64,000 nt of DNA, taken from the NCBI RefSeq assembly GCF_030695125.1, contig NZ_JAUYTP010000008.1, positions 62,001-126,000 of the forward strand, in the 5' to 3' direction. This document shows, in pieces, positions 9,035 to 17,864 of this stretch; the stretch's first letter is position 1; the number at the start of each line of letters is the position of its first letter. The notes beneath the pieces were generated by a model. It was given only the letters and a program-made list of their open reading frames with translations. It did no database searches and was not told the origin of the DNA. The stretch comes from Allobosea sp. (lineage in GTDB: Bacteria > Pseudomonadota > Alphaproteobacteria > Rhizobiales > Beijerinckiaceae). The position numbers were made by a program, and so were the translations under genes.

Positions 9035-10705
9035 TCACCCTTTCGCCGCCAGCGCCTCCGCGCGGATGGTCGAGAGCGACTTGGCCGGCGTGATCGCCTC
9101 CGGATCGAGCAGGCAATGAATGATCGAGGGCTTGCCCGAGGCGACGGCCCGCTCGAAGGCCGGGCCGAACTGCTCGGTCGTCTCGACGCGCTCGCCATGC
9201 CCGCCGAAGGCGCGCGCGTAGGCTGCGAAATCGGGATTCTTCAGCGTCGTCGCCGAAATGCGGCCCGGATACTCACGCTCCTGATGCATCCGGATCGTCC
9301 CGTACATGCCGTTGTCGACGACGATGACGATGACCGGGAGGTCATACTGGACGGCGGTGGCGAAATCCTGCCCGTTCATCAGGAAGCAGCCGTCGCCGGC
9401 GAAGGCCACGACGGTGCGCTCCGGATAGAGCCGCTTGGCGCCGATCGCAGCCGGCACGCCATAGCCCATCGAGCCAGAGGTCGGGGCCAGCTGCGTCGCG
9501 AACTTGGTGAAGCGGTGGAAGCGGTGCACCCAGGTCGCGTAATTGCCGGCGCCATTGCACAGGATCGCATCGTCCGGCAGGTGGTTGCGCAGCCAGCGCA
9601 CCATCTCGCCGGGATGGAACGTACCAGCCACCGGCGCAGGCTGCTCGCTCCAGCCGAGATAGGCCTCATGCGCCGCTGCTGCCGCACCGGCCCAGGCGAT
9701 TTCCTGCGGCGGATGCACCGTCTCCAGCGCGGCGCAGAAGGCGGTCGGCGAGGCATTGATCGCCAGCGACGGCCGGTAGACCCGGCCCAACTCCTCGGCG
9801 TCGGGATGGACATGCACCAGCGGCCTTCCCGGATTGGGAATGCCGAACAGCGAGTAGGACTGGCTCGGCATCTCCGAGAGCCGCCCGCCGACAAGGATGA
9901 CGAGGTCGCTTTCCTTGATCCGCGCCAGCAGCTTGGGATTGGGGCCAATGCCGAGATCGCCGGCGAAATTCGGGTGGTCGGCCGGAAACAGCATCTGCCG
10001 CCGGAAGGAGACGGCGACGGGCAGGTCGAAGCGCTCGACGAAGCGCTGGAAGCGCGCGATCGCCTGCGGGTCCCAGCGCGAGCCGCCGAGGATCGCGACC
10101 GGCGATTTCGCCGCCCAGAGCCGCTTCTGCAGGTCGATCGTCTGCAGCAGAGACGGGTGGGTCTCGGTCACCTGATAGGGTTCGGCATCGACCGCTTCGA
10201 CGACGTCGGTCAGCATGTCCTCCGGCAGTGCGATCACGACCGGGCCCGGCCGGCCCGAGGTGGCGACATGGAAGGCGCGGCTGATGATCTCGGGAATGCG
10301 CTCGGCCTGGTCGATCTCGGTCGCCCATTTCGTCATCGTGCCGAAGACGGCGCGGTAGTCGAGTTCCTGGAAGGCTTCACGCTCGCGCATCGAGCGGTCG
10401 ATCTGGCCGACGAACAGGATCAGCGGCGTCGAATCCTGATGCGCGATATGGACGCCCGGCGAGGCGTTGGTGGCGCCAGGCCCGCGCGTGACGAAGCAGA
10501 TGCCGGGCTTTCCCGTCAGCTTGCCGGCGGCCTCGGCCATCATGCAGGCGCCGCCCTCGGCCCGGCAGATCGTGACCTTCAGCTTGGCGTCATGCAGCGC
10601 GTCGAGCACGGCAAGATAGCTCTCGCCGGGCACGCAGAACGCGTCGGTCGCGCCATGGATCAGGAGTTGGTCGACGAGGATCTGCCCGCCGGTGCGTAGT
10701 GCCAT
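9035..10705 (-). CDS. ThDP-dependent enzyme, acetolactate synthase large-subunit-like
   Basis: The 556-aa protein has the three-domain ThDP fold. The N-terminal pyrimidine domain carries the catalytic Glu in CRAEGGACMMAEAAGKLTG (near residue 50), and the C-terminal pyrophosphate domain carries GDGCFLMNGQDFATA ... VDNGMYGTIR. No regulatory-subunit gene (ilvN) is adjacent and the isoleucine/valine operon is absent, so it is probably a catabolic 2-oxoacid decarboxylase or ligase rather than biosynthetic acetolactate synthase. It lies 50 bp downstream of the CoA-transferase gene on the same strand and may belong to that operon. GAGAGG precedes the ATG. Confidence 0.75.
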   Translation of the reverse strand: MALRTGGQILVDQLLIHGATDAFCVPGESYLAVLDALHDAKLKVTICRAEGGACMMAEAAGKLTGKPGICFVTRGPGATNASPGVHIAHQDSTPLILFVGQIDRSMREREAFQELDYRAVFGTMTKWATEIDQAERIPEIISRAFHVATSGRPGPVVIALPEDMLTDVVEAVDAEPYQVTETHPSLLQTIDLQKRLWAAKSPVAILGGSRWDPQAIARFQRFVERFDLPVAVSFRRQMLFPADHPNFAGDLGIGPNPKLLARIKESDLVILVGGRLSEMPSQSYSLFGIPNPGRPLVHVHPDAEELGRVYRPSLAINASPTAFCAALETVHPPQEIAWAGAAAAAHEAYLGWSEQPAPVAGTFHPGEMVRWLRNHLPDDAILCNGAGNYATWVHRFHRFTKFATQLAPTSGSMGYGVPAAIGAKRLYPERTVVAFAGDGCFLMNGQDFATAVQYDLPVIVIVVDNGMYGTIRMHQEREYPGRISATTLKNPDFAAYARAFGGHGERVETTEQFGPAFERAVASGKPSIIHCLLDPEAITPAKSLSTIRAEALAAKG

Positions 10706-10755
10706 AGCCACATTCCTCTCGCGGCGCCTCAAGGGTGAGGGCCGGGTACGTCACA

Positions 10756-11943
10756 TTATCCGAGGGGCCCGCCCCAGGCCGGGTCGTTCAGGATTTCATC
10801 GACATGTTCGCCCAGCCGCGGGCTCGGGCGCGGCGACACCTGCCGGACACCGTCCATGACGATCGGCGATGCGACCGTCGGGATCGCGCCGCCCTTCGCT
10901 TGCTCGCTCTTGAGATCCACGCGCACCCCGCGCGCGACCACCTGTTGATCGGCGAAGACCTCGTCGACGGCGTTGATCGGGCCGGCCGGGACACCGACCT
11001 TCTCGAGCGCGGCCAGCAGGTCGACCTTGAGATAGCGCTGGCAAAGGACGTGCAGCCGCTCGGTGAGCGCCACGCGGTTCTTCACCCTTGAGCGGTTGTC
11101 GACATAGGCCGGGTCGTCCGCCAGGCCTGCCTCGCCCAGCACCTCGCAGAGCTTGCGCCACTGCCCGTCATTGCCGGTCGCGATGATGATGTGCCCGTCC
11201 GCGACCGGGAACACGTCATAGGGCACGATATTAGGGTGCGCGTTGCCCAGCCGCGGCGGCAGATTTCCCGAGACGAGATAGTTGAGCGCCTGGTTGCCGA
11301 GCACGGCGATCTGGCTGTCGAGCAACGCCATGTCGAGCGTCGCGCCCTCGCCGGTGGCGTCGCGCCGGCGCAGTGCCGAGAGGATACCGATCGTGGCGTA
11401 GAGCCCGGTGTAGATGTCCGCCGTCGCATAGGCCGCCTTCATCGGCGCGCCCTCGGGCTCGCCGGTGAGCGACATCACGCCGCCCATGCCCTGGACCAGG
11501 AAGTCGTAGCCGGCGCGCGGCGCATAGGGACCGGTCTGGCCGAAGCCCGTGACCGAGCAATAGATCAGCCGCGGATAGGCGGCCCGCAGCGAGGCGGCGT
11601 CGAGCCCGTACTTCTCCAGGCCGCCGACCTTGAAGTTCTCGACCACGACATCGGCATGGGCGGCGAGCTTTCGTACCAGCGCCTGGCCTTCGGCTGTGCG
11701 GAAATCGGCGGTGATCGAACGCTTGCCGCGGTTCGCGGAGTGGAAATAGGCCGCAGACAGGTGGTCATCGCCCGCGCCCTCGACGAAGGGCGGCCCCCAT
11801 TTGCGGGTGTCGTCGCCCTCGGGCGCCTCGACCTTGACGACATCGGCACCGAGATCGGCCAGGACCTGACCGATCCAGGGCCCGGCGAGGATGCGCGCGA
11901 GTTCGAGGACACGCAGGCCGGCGAGGGGAGGTGTGACGGTCAT
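10756..11943 (-). CDS. Family III CoA-transferase (CaiB/BaiF), probably succinyl-CoA:glutarate
   Basis: The 395-aa protein has all CaiB/BaiF hallmarks: LRVLELARILAGPWIGQVLA, ADVVKVEAPEGDDTRKWGPP, the NRGKRSITADF block, and YATADIYTG whose Asp is in the position of the aspartate that forms the acyl-anhydride intermediate. It is directly downstream of glutaryl-CoA dehydrogenase, which is the usual arrangement for the enzyme that activates glutarate with succinyl-CoA. Substrate assignment is by context. The gap to gcdH contains a palindromic repeat (11961-12038). Confidence 0.85.
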   Translation of the reverse strand: MTVTPPLAGLRVLELARILAGPWIGQVLADLGADVVKVEAPEGDDTRKWGPPFVEGAGDDHLSAAYFHSANRGKRSITADFRTAEGQALVRKLAAHADVVVENFKVGGLEKYGLDAASLRAAYPRLIYCSVTGFGQTGPYAPRAGYDFLVQGMGGVMSLTGEPEGAPMKAAYATADIYTGLYATIGILSALRRRDATGEGATLDMALLDSQIAVLGNQALNYLVSGNLPPRLGNAHPNIVPYDVFPVADGHIIIATGNDGQWRKLCEVLGEAGLADDPAYVDNRSRVKNRVALTERLHVLCQRYLKVDLLAALEKVGVPAGPINAVDEVFADQQVVARGVRVDLKSEQAKGGAIPTVASPIVMDGVRQVSPRPSPRLGEHVDEILNDPAWGGPLG

Positions 11944-11960
11944 GGCGCCTTTGGCTCGAC

Positions 11961-12038
11961 GTCATGGTCGGGCTTGACCCGACCATCTCCGGGGAAGTTC
12001 ACGCGGGACGAGATGCCCGGGTCAAGCCCGGGCATGAC
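11961..12038. repeat. Palindromic intergenic element 1
   Basis: This 78-bp element has two inverted halves. The left half is GTCATGGTCGGG-CTTGA-CCCGACCATCT and the right half, read on the other strand, is GTCATGCCCGGG-CTTGA-CCCGGGCATCT. Each half is itself a near-perfect hairpin. It lies between gcdH and the CoA-transferase gene within one operon. Confidence 0.85.
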
Positions 12039-12053
12039 GGCTGCCGGATACGC

Positions 12054-13271
12054 TCAGAAGAACGCCTGCAGCCCGGTGATCGCCCGGCCGAGGATCAGCG
12101 CGTGGACGTCATGCGTGCCCTCATAGGTGTTCACCGTCTCGAGGTTCGCCGCATGGCGCATGACGTGGTACTCGATCGAGATGCCGTTGCCGCCATGCAT
12201 GTCGCGGGCCTGGCGGGCGATGTCGAGTGCCTTGCCGCAATTGTTGCGCTTGACGAGGCTGATCATCTCGGGGGCCATTTTGCCCTCGTCCATCAGCCGG
12301 CCGACGCGGAGAGAGCCCTGCAGGCCGAGCGAAATCTCGGTCAGCATGTCCGCGAGCTTCTTCTGGAACAGCTGCGTCTGGGCGAGCGGCTTGTTGAACT
12401 GCTTGCGGTCGAGACCATACTGGCGCGCGCGGTGGAAGCAGTCTTCCGCCGCGCCCATCACGCCCCAGGATATGCCGTAGCGCGCGCGGTTGAGGCAGCC
12501 GAACGGACCCTTCAGGCCCGAAACGTTGGGCAGCAGATTCTCCTCGGGCACGATCACGCCATCCATGACGATCTCGCCGGTGATCGAGGCGCGCAAGCTG
12601 AGCTTGCCGCCGATCTTCGGCGCCGACAGGCCCTTCATGCCCTTCTCGAGGATGAAGCCGCGGATCTGGTTGTCGTGCGCGGCCGACTTCGCCCAGACGA
12701 CGAAGACGTCGGCGATCGGCGAGTTCGAGATCCACATCTTCGAGCCGGTCAGGCGATAGCCGTCGGCGACCTTCTCGGCGCGGGTCTTCATGCCCGCGGG
12801 GTCGGAGCCGGCATCGGGCTCGGTCAGGCCGAAGCAGCCGACCCATTCGCCCGAGCCGAGCTTGGGCAGGTACTTCTTGCGCTGGCTCTCGTCGCCATAG
12901 GCGTAGATCGGATACATCACCAGCGAGGACTGGACCGACATCATCGAGCGATAGCCGGAATCGACGCGCTCGACCTCGCGGGCGACGAGCCCGTAGGAGA
13001 CGTAATTGGCACCGGCGCAGCCATACTCCTCCGGCACGGTCACGCCGAGCAGGCCGAGCGCGCCCATCTCGTTGAAGATCGAGCGGTCGGTCTTCTCGTC
13101 GAGATAGGCCTCCGAGATCCGGGGCTGCAGCTTCTCCTGCGCGAAGTCGCGCGCCGTGTCGCGGATCAGGCGCTCGTCCTCGGTCAGCTGCTCATCGAGC
13201 AGGAAGGCGTCGTCCCAAGTGAACTCGGCCAGCTTGTGGCTCGTGCTGTGGCTGCGGGCGGCTTCGGCCAT
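12054..13271 (-). CDS. gcdH: Glutaryl-CoA dehydrogenase
   Basis: The 405-aa acyl-CoA dehydrogenase oxidatively decarboxylates glutaryl-CoA to crotonyl-CoA. Support comes from [17 protein letters not shown] at the N-terminus, [17 protein letters not shown] in the middle, [20 protein letters not shown], and [15 protein letters not shown] at the C-terminus with the catalytic Glu; this combination is typical of GcdH. I start it at the ATG at 13271 with GGGAGA upstream rather than at earlier in-frame codons that run into a repeat. It sits between an ALDH7 dehydrogenase and a CoA-transferase, consistent with lysine degradation through glutarate. Confidence 0.92.
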   Translation of the reverse strand: MAEAARSHSTSHKLAEFTWDDAFLLDEQLTEDERLIRDTARDFAQEKLQPRISEAYLDEKTDRSIFNEMGALGLLGVTVPEEYGCAGANYVSYGLVAREVERVDSGYRSMMSVQSSLVMYPIYAYGDESQRKKYLPKLGSGEWVGCFGLTEPDAGSDPAGMKTRAEKVADGYRLTGSKMWISNSPIADVFVVWAKSAAHDNQIRGFILEKGMKGLSAPKIGGKLSLRASITGEIVMDGVIVPEENLLPNVSGLKGPFGCLNRARYGISWGVMGAAEDCFHRARQYGLDRKQFNKPLAQTQLFQKKLADMLTEISLGLQGSLRVGRLMDEGKMAPEMISLVKRNNCGKALDIARQARDMHGGNGISIEYHVMRHAANLETVNTYEGTHDVHALILGRAITGLQAFF

Positions 13272-13295
13272 GGTCGTCTCCCTCATGGTTCCTGC

Positions 13296-13387
13296 GTCAT
13301 GGTCGGGCTTGACCCGACCATCTCTCAAAACCAGCGAGCTGGTCTAAGAGATTCTCGGGTCTGCACTGCGCTTCGCCCGAGAATGAC
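13296..13387. repeat. Palindromic intergenic element 2 (hybrid)
   Basis: A 92-bp element fills the gap between the ALDH7 gene and gcdH. Its left half (GTCATGGTCGGGCTTGACCC...) is the same type as in element 1. The right half, read on the other strand, begins GTCATTCTCGGGCGAAGCG and closes with CCCGAGAATCT, the type seen in element 10. It is thus built of two unlike hairpins in inverted orientation. Confidence 0.85.
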
Positions 13388-13398
13388 GTGTTGTTGGA

Positions 13399-14919
13399 TC
13401 ACGCACCCACATCGAAGCTGACGCCCTGCGCCAGCGGCAATGTCGTGCCGTAATTGAGCGTATTCGTGGCGCGGCGCATATAGGCCTTCCAGGCGTCGGA
13501 GCCGGCCTCGCGGCCGCCGCCGGTTTCCTTCTCGCCGCCGAAGGCCCCGCCGATCTCGGCGCCTGACGGGCCGATATTGACGTTGGCGATGCCGCAGTCC
13601 GAGCCTTCGCCCGATATGAAGGTCTCGGCCTCACGCATGTCGAGCGTAAAGATCGAGGAGGACAACCCGGCGCCCACCGCGTTCTGGATCGCAATCGCCT
13701 CGTCCAGCGTCTTGTACTTCATGACATAGAGGATCGGCGCGAAGGTCTCACGCGCGACCGGGCCGGTCTGCGCGGGCATCTCGACGATCGCGGGGCGGAC
13801 ATAGAAGCCCCCCGTTCCGACCGTGACGCGCTCGCCACCATGCAAGGTGCCGCCGGCGGCCTTCGCCTCCGAGAGCGCCGCCTGCATGCCCTTGAAGGCA
13901 GCCTCGTCGACCAGCGGGCCGACCAGCACGCCCGCTTCGCGCGGGTCGCCGATTGTCACCGAGCCATAGACCTTGATGAGCTTGGGGATCAGCGCGTCAT
14001 AGACGCTCTCATGGACGATGAGGCGGCGCAGCGTGGTGCAGCGCTGGCCGGCCGTGCCCATGGCCGCAAAGGCGATGCCGCGCAGGGCGAGATCGAGATC
14101 GGCCGACGGCGCCACGATTGCCGCGTTGTTGCCGCCGAGTTCGAGAATGGCGCGGGCGAAGCGGGCTGCGAGCTTCTGGCCGACCTCCTGGCCCATCCTC
14201 GTCGAGCCCGTGGCGGAGACGACCGGCACGCGGTGATCCTGCACGAGGATGTCGCCGATCTCGCGGCCGCCGATCAGCACCTCCGAGAGGCCAGCGGGCG
14301 CCTCGGGGCCGAAGCGCTTCATCGTCTTCTGGACGATCGCCTGGACCGCGAGCGCGGTCAGCGGGGTCTTCTCGGAGGGCTTCCAGACCACGCTGTCGCC
14401 GCAGACGAAGGCGAGCGCGGCGTTCCAGGACCAGACCGCGACGGGGAAGTTGAAGGCCGAGATCACGCCGCAGACGCCGAGCGGATGCCAGGTCTCCATC
14501 ATGCGGTGGTTGGGCCGCTCGGTCGCGATCGTCAGGCCGTAGAGCTGACGCGACAGGCCGACCGCGAAATCGCAGATGTCGATCATCTCCTGGACCTCGC
14601 CGAGGCCCTCCGACGTGACCTTGCCGGCTTCCATCGTCACCAGCAGGCCGAGATCGTCCTTGGCGGCCCGCAGTTCCTCGCCGAGCAGGCGCACGAACTC
14701 GCCGCGGCGCGGCGCCGGCACCTTGCGCCAGGCCAGGAAGGCGGCGTGCGCCCGGCCGATGGCAGCCGAGGCCTCGGCGGCGCTTGTCTCCCGCAGCGTC
14801 GCGACGGCCTCGCCCGTGATGGGCGAGCGGGCGGCGAGACCGGCGGCGGCGAAGGCGGCATCCGTGACGCCGAGGCGCTTCAGCAGCGCGAGCGCGTCCT
14901 GGGGGAAGCTGGTTGTCAT
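13399..14919 (-). CDS. amaB: ALDH7-family dehydrogenase (piperideine-6-carboxylate / aminoadipate semialdehyde dehydrogenase)
   Basis: The 506-aa aldehyde dehydrogenase resembles antiquitin (ALDH7): RPNHRMMETWHPLGVCGVIS, AFNFPVAVWSWNAALAFVCG, the ELGGNNAAIV segment containing the general-base Glu, and GTAGQRCTTLRRL with the catalytic Cys. This group oxidises piperideine-6-carboxylate (alpha-aminoadipic semialdehyde) to 2-aminoadipate in lysine/pipecolate breakdown. The downstream gcdH and CoA-transferase genes support that pathway. The ATG at 14919 is preceded by AGGA; upstream in-frame codons are rejected because they have no homology. Gene symbol is by family and context. Confidence 0.82.
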   Translation of the reverse strand: MTTSFPQDALALLKRLGVTDAAFAAAGLAARSPITGEAVATLRETSAAEASAAIGRAHAAFLAWRKVPAPRRGEFVRLLGEELRAAKDDLGLLVTMEAGKVTSEGLGEVQEMIDICDFAVGLSRQLYGLTIATERPNHRMMETWHPLGVCGVISAFNFPVAVWSWNAALAFVCGDSVVWKPSEKTPLTALAVQAIVQKTMKRFGPEAPAGLSEVLIGGREIGDILVQDHRVPVVSATGSTRMGQEVGQKLAARFARAILELGGNNAAIVAPSADLDLALRGIAFAAMGTAGQRCTTLRRLIVHESVYDALIPKLIKVYGSVTIGDPREAGVLVGPLVDEAAFKGMQAALSEAKAAGGTLHGGERVTVGTGGFYVRPAIVEMPAQTGPVARETFAPILYVMKYKTLDEAIAIQNAVGAGLSSSIFTLDMREAETFISGEGSDCGIANVNIGPSGAEIGGAFGGEKETGGGREAGSDAWKAYMRRATNTLNYGTTLPLAQGVSFDVGA

Positions 14920-15002
14920 GATGCGTCCTGGGCGAGGCTCGGCCGGATGAAGGTCAGGACAGCGAGAATGCCCTCTTACGCCCTGCGCGGGCAACCGATA
15001 TG

Positions 15003-15022
15003 TTCTCACGACTTGATGAGAA
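15003..15022. promoter_or_regulatory. LysR-type dyad TTCTCA-N8-TGAGAA
   Basis: A perfect 6-bp inverted repeat with 8-bp spacer (TTCTCA at 15003-15008, TGAGAA at 15017-15022) lies in the 109-bp gap between the ALDH7 gene and the divergent LysR gene. Its right arm overlaps the LysR ribosome-binding site (GAAGG), which would suit autorepression. Function is inferred. Confidence 0.5.
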
Positions 15023-15028
15023 GGGCTC

Positions 15029-15943
15029 ATGAACCTCGAGATCGTGCCAGGACGCCTCACCGTGCCGTCGCTGTCCGCGCTGGCGGCCTTCGAGGCCGCC
15101 GCGCGCCATGGCAGTTTCACCCGTGCGGCGGAGGAGCTGAACCTGACCCAGGGCGCCGTCAGCCGGCAGGTCGCGCATCTCGAGACGGTGCTGGGCGTCG
15201 CCCTGTTCCAGCGCGCAAGGCAGCGCGTCGCGCTGACGCCGGCGGGTGCCGCCTACGCCGCCGAGATCCGCGACGGACTCTCGCGGCTGGCGGCGGCGAC
15301 CGTCTCGACGATGGCCTTCCGGGGTGCCGGCGGTGTGCTGAATCTTGCCATTCTTCCCACCTTCGGCACGCGCTGGCTGATCCCGCGCCTGCCGCGCTTC
15401 ACCGAGGCGCATCCCGGCATCACCATCAACTTCACCACGAAGCTCGTGCCCTTCGATTTCGCGCGCGAGCCGCTCGATGCGGCGATCCATTTCGGCGACC
15501 CGGTCTGGCCCGGCGCACGGCTGCACCGCCTGATGGGCGAGGAGATCGTGCCCGTCGCGGCGCCCGGCCTGGTGGCACGCCTGGGCCTCAAGGAACCCGC
15601 CGACATGCTCAGGGGCTCCCTCCTGCAGCAATCGACGCGGCCGCGCGCCTGGGCGAACTGGCTGGAGCAGCAGGGTCTGCCGCCGCAGCGGGCGCTGATG
15701 GGGCCGCGCTTCGAGCAGTTCGCCATGGTCTCGCAGGCCGCCGTCGCCGGTCTCGGGCTGGCCATCGTGCCGCGTTTCCTGGTCGAGGAGGAGTTGCGCT
15801 CCGGCTCCCTGGTCATTCCCTTCGATCGGCCGGTCACCGGCACGGAAGGCTACTACCTGGTCTATCCCGAGACCCGCGCGGAACTGCCGACGGTCGCAGC
15901 CTTCCGCGACTGGCTGCTGGCCGAATGCGAGATGGCGAGCTGA
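15029..15943 (+). CDS. LysR-family regulator (GcvA-like) of the lysine-degradation genes (inferred)
   Basis: The 304-aa protein has a GcvA-type LysR N-terminus (SLSALAAFEAAARHGSFTRA then AEELNLTQGAVSRQVAHLE) and an effector domain with LPTFGTRWLIPRLPRF and AAVAGLGLAIVPRFLV, both usual in this subgroup. It is divergent from the ALDH7 gene and lies 88 bp upstream of a FAD oxidase on its own strand, so it probably regulates one or both. A perfect dyad immediately upstream is a likely binding site. Confidence 0.85.
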   Translation: MNLEIVPGRLTVPSLSALAAFEAAARHGSFTRAAEELNLTQGAVSRQVAHLETVLGVALFQRARQRVALTPAGAAYAAEIRDGLSRLAAATVSTMAFRGAGGVLNLAILPTFGTRWLIPRLPRFTEAHPGITINFTTKLVPFDFAREPLDAAIHFGDPVWPGARLHRLMGEEIVPVAAPGLVARLGLKEPADMLRGSLLQQSTRPRAWANWLEQQGLPPQRALMGPRFEQFAMVSQAAVAGLGLAIVPRFLVEEELRSGSLVIPFDRPVTGTEGYYLVYPETRAELPTVAAFRDWLLAECEMAS

Positions 15944-16031
15944 CTCGACAAGTTTCGCCGGCCGCGCCATTCATGCGTAGCGTTCATCAACCGGGTCGCA
16001 GCGCGCACCCGTCTCTGGCTTGGGACCCGCC

Positions 16032-17255
16032 ATGTCGTCTTCGTCCGAATCCGCCGACGTCGTTATCTGCGGCGGCGGTGCCCTTGGCTCCTCGGTCGCC
16101 TATCACCTCGCTGCCGATCCGGGTTTCAGGGGCCGGATCGTTGTCGTCGAGAAGGACCCGACCTATCGCTACGCCGCCTCGGCGCTGTCGGCCGCCTCGA
16201 TCCGCCAGCAATACTCGAGCGCGGTGAACATCCGGATCTCGCTGCACGGCATCGATTTCCTGCGCAACATCGGCACCCGTCTTGCGGTCGAGGGCGAGGC
16301 GCCGGTCATCGATCTGCACGAGGGCGGCTATCTCTATCTGGCGGGGGAGGAAGGGGCTCCCGTGCTCGCCGCCAACCAGGCGTTGCAGGCCGCCGAGGGC
16401 GCCGATGTTGCACTTTATGCTGCACCCATGCTGCGCAGCAAATTCCCCTGGATGAACACAGAGGACATTGCCTGCGGCAGCTTTGGCGTCAGCGGCGAGG
16501 GCTGGTTCGACGGCTGGGCCGTGTTGCAAGCGTTTCGCAAGAAGGCGCGATCGCTCGGCGTCGAATACCGCCAGGGAGAGGTGGCCCGTTACATCGTCGA
16601 GGGCGGCCACGTCACCGGCGTCGCACTCGCCGATGGCAGCCGCATCGCCTGCGGCGCGGCGGTCAACGCATCCGGAACCCATGGTGCGCGGCTTGCCGCC
16701 ACGGCCGGCGTGACGATCCCCGTGCGGTCGATGAAGCGCTACGTCTTCTCCTTCCTCTGCAAGGGCGAGGTCGAGAACTGCCCGCTGTTGATCGACCGCA
16801 GCGGCTCCTGGTGCCGGCCGGAGGGCAAGCGCGGCAGCGACGGCCAGCTCTTCATCGGCAGCTGCTCGCCGCTGACGCCCGAGCAGGACCGGGAGTGGAT
16901 CGAGACCGACGCGGATGTCGAGGATGTCGACTGGGGCTTCTTCGAGGAGGTCGTCTGGCCCGCGCTCGCCCACCGTGTCCCGGCCTTCGAGCAGATCAGG
17001 CCCGGCCGCGCCTGGGCCGGCCCCTATGACATGAATGAGCTCGACCACAACGCCATCGTCGGCCCGGCGGTCGGCCTCTCGGGCCTCTACCTCGCCAACG
17101 GCTTTTCAGGGCATGGTCTGCAGCAGGCACCGGCGGTCGGGCGCGGCCTCGCCGAGCACATCCTGCATGGTGGCTATCGCAGCCTCGACCTGTCCGATCT
17201 CGGCCATGAGCGCATCGTCGCGGGCAGACCGCTGCTGGAAACGAACGTCATCTGA
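16032..17255 (+). CDS. FAD-dependent oxidoreductase (DAO / glycine oxidase family)
   Basis: The 407-aa enzyme begins with a dinucleotide-binding motif (DVVICGGGALGSSVAYHLAA) and ends with NGFSGHGLQQAPAVGRGLAE, the conserved C-terminal FAD contact of DAO-family amine oxidases. Such enzymes oxidise secondary or primary amines (sarcosine, pipecolate, D-amino acids). Given the neighbouring ALDH7 and glutarate genes, L-pipecolate or a related lysine derivative is an attractive substrate, but this is inference. I start at the ATG at 16032; a TTG four codons upstream is possible. It runs into the dinB-like gene 12 bp downstream. Confidence 0.8.
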   Translation: MSSSSESADVVICGGGALGSSVAYHLAADPGFRGRIVVVEKDPTYRYAASALSAASIRQQYSSAVNIRISLHGIDFLRNIGTRLAVEGEAPVIDLHEGGYLYLAGEEGAPVLAANQALQAAEGADVALYAAPMLRSKFPWMNTEDIACGSFGVSGEGWFDGWAVLQAFRKKARSLGVEYRQGEVARYIVEGGHVTGVALADGSRIACGAAVNASGTHGARLAATAGVTIPVRSMKRYVFSFLCKGEVENCPLLIDRSGSWCRPEGKRGSDGQLFIGSCSPLTPEQDREWIETDADVEDVDWGFFEEVVWPALAHRVPAFEQIRPGRAWAGPYDMNELDHNAIVGPAVGLSGLYLANGFSGHGLQQAPAVGRGLAEHILHGGYRSLDLSDLGHERIVAGRPLLETNVI

Positions 17256-17267
17256 ACGGAGGCGGCC

Positions 17268-17774
17268 ATGATCGACACGGGCTATGTCCGGACCATGGCG
17301 CGCTACAACGCCTGGCAGAACGAGAGCCTCCTGAAGGCAGCGGCCACGCTGGACGACGCGGCCCGCCGGCAGGATCGCGGCGCCTTTTTCAAATCGATCC
17401 ATGGAACGCTGTGCCACCTCCTCTGGGCTGACCGAATGTGGCTGTCGCGCTTCGCCGGTACGCCGAAGCCGACCCTGCGCATCCACGAATCCGGCGACCT
17501 CGTTGCCGAGTGGGATGATTTCGTCGCGCAGCGTTCGGAGTGGGACGGGAGGATCGCCGACTGGGCGATGAGCCTGTCCGCCGACTGGCTCGCGGGCGAT
17601 CTGGTCTGGTTTTCCGGGGCGACGCAGCGCGAAATGCGCAAGCCGCGTGCCTTGCTGGTCGCCCATCTTTTCAACCACCAGACCCATCACCGCGGGCAGG
17701 TCCACGCGATGCTGACGGCAGCCGGCGCCAGGCCCGACGATACCGACCTGATGCTGCTGGAGCGGGACGCCTAA
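17268..17774 (+). CDS. DinB-family (DUF664-like) metal-binding protein
   Basis: The 168-aa helical-bundle protein has the DinB His triad: SIHGTLCHLLWADRMWLSRF (first His around residue 45) and LFNHQTHHRGQVHAML (two His near residue 145). GGAGG stands 5 nt before the ATG. DinB/YfiT proteins are often thiol-dependent transferases, but substrates are mostly unknown. It is 12 bp downstream of the FAD oxidase and likely co-transcribed. Confidence 0.85.
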   Translation: MIDTGYVRTMARYNAWQNESLLKAAATLDDAARRQDRGAFFKSIHGTLCHLLWADRMWLSRFAGTPKPTLRIHESGDLVAEWDDFVAQRSEWDGRIADWAMSLSADWLAGDLVWFSGATQREMRKPRALLVAHLFNHQTHHRGQVHAMLTAAGARPDDTDLMLLERDA

Positions 17775-17864
17775 GCGGCGCGCGCGAGCGCATGACGGCA
17801 TCCCGACCTCATGTTACGCTGCCTCCGCGTAGGCTGGCACGAGCCAGGCATGAGGGAGGTTGGC

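Noticed and set aside
9035..10705. Calling the ThDP enzyme biosynthetic IlvB
   Set aside because: No ilvN or ilvC is adjacent and the context is catabolic; general ThDP family membership is all the sequence supports.
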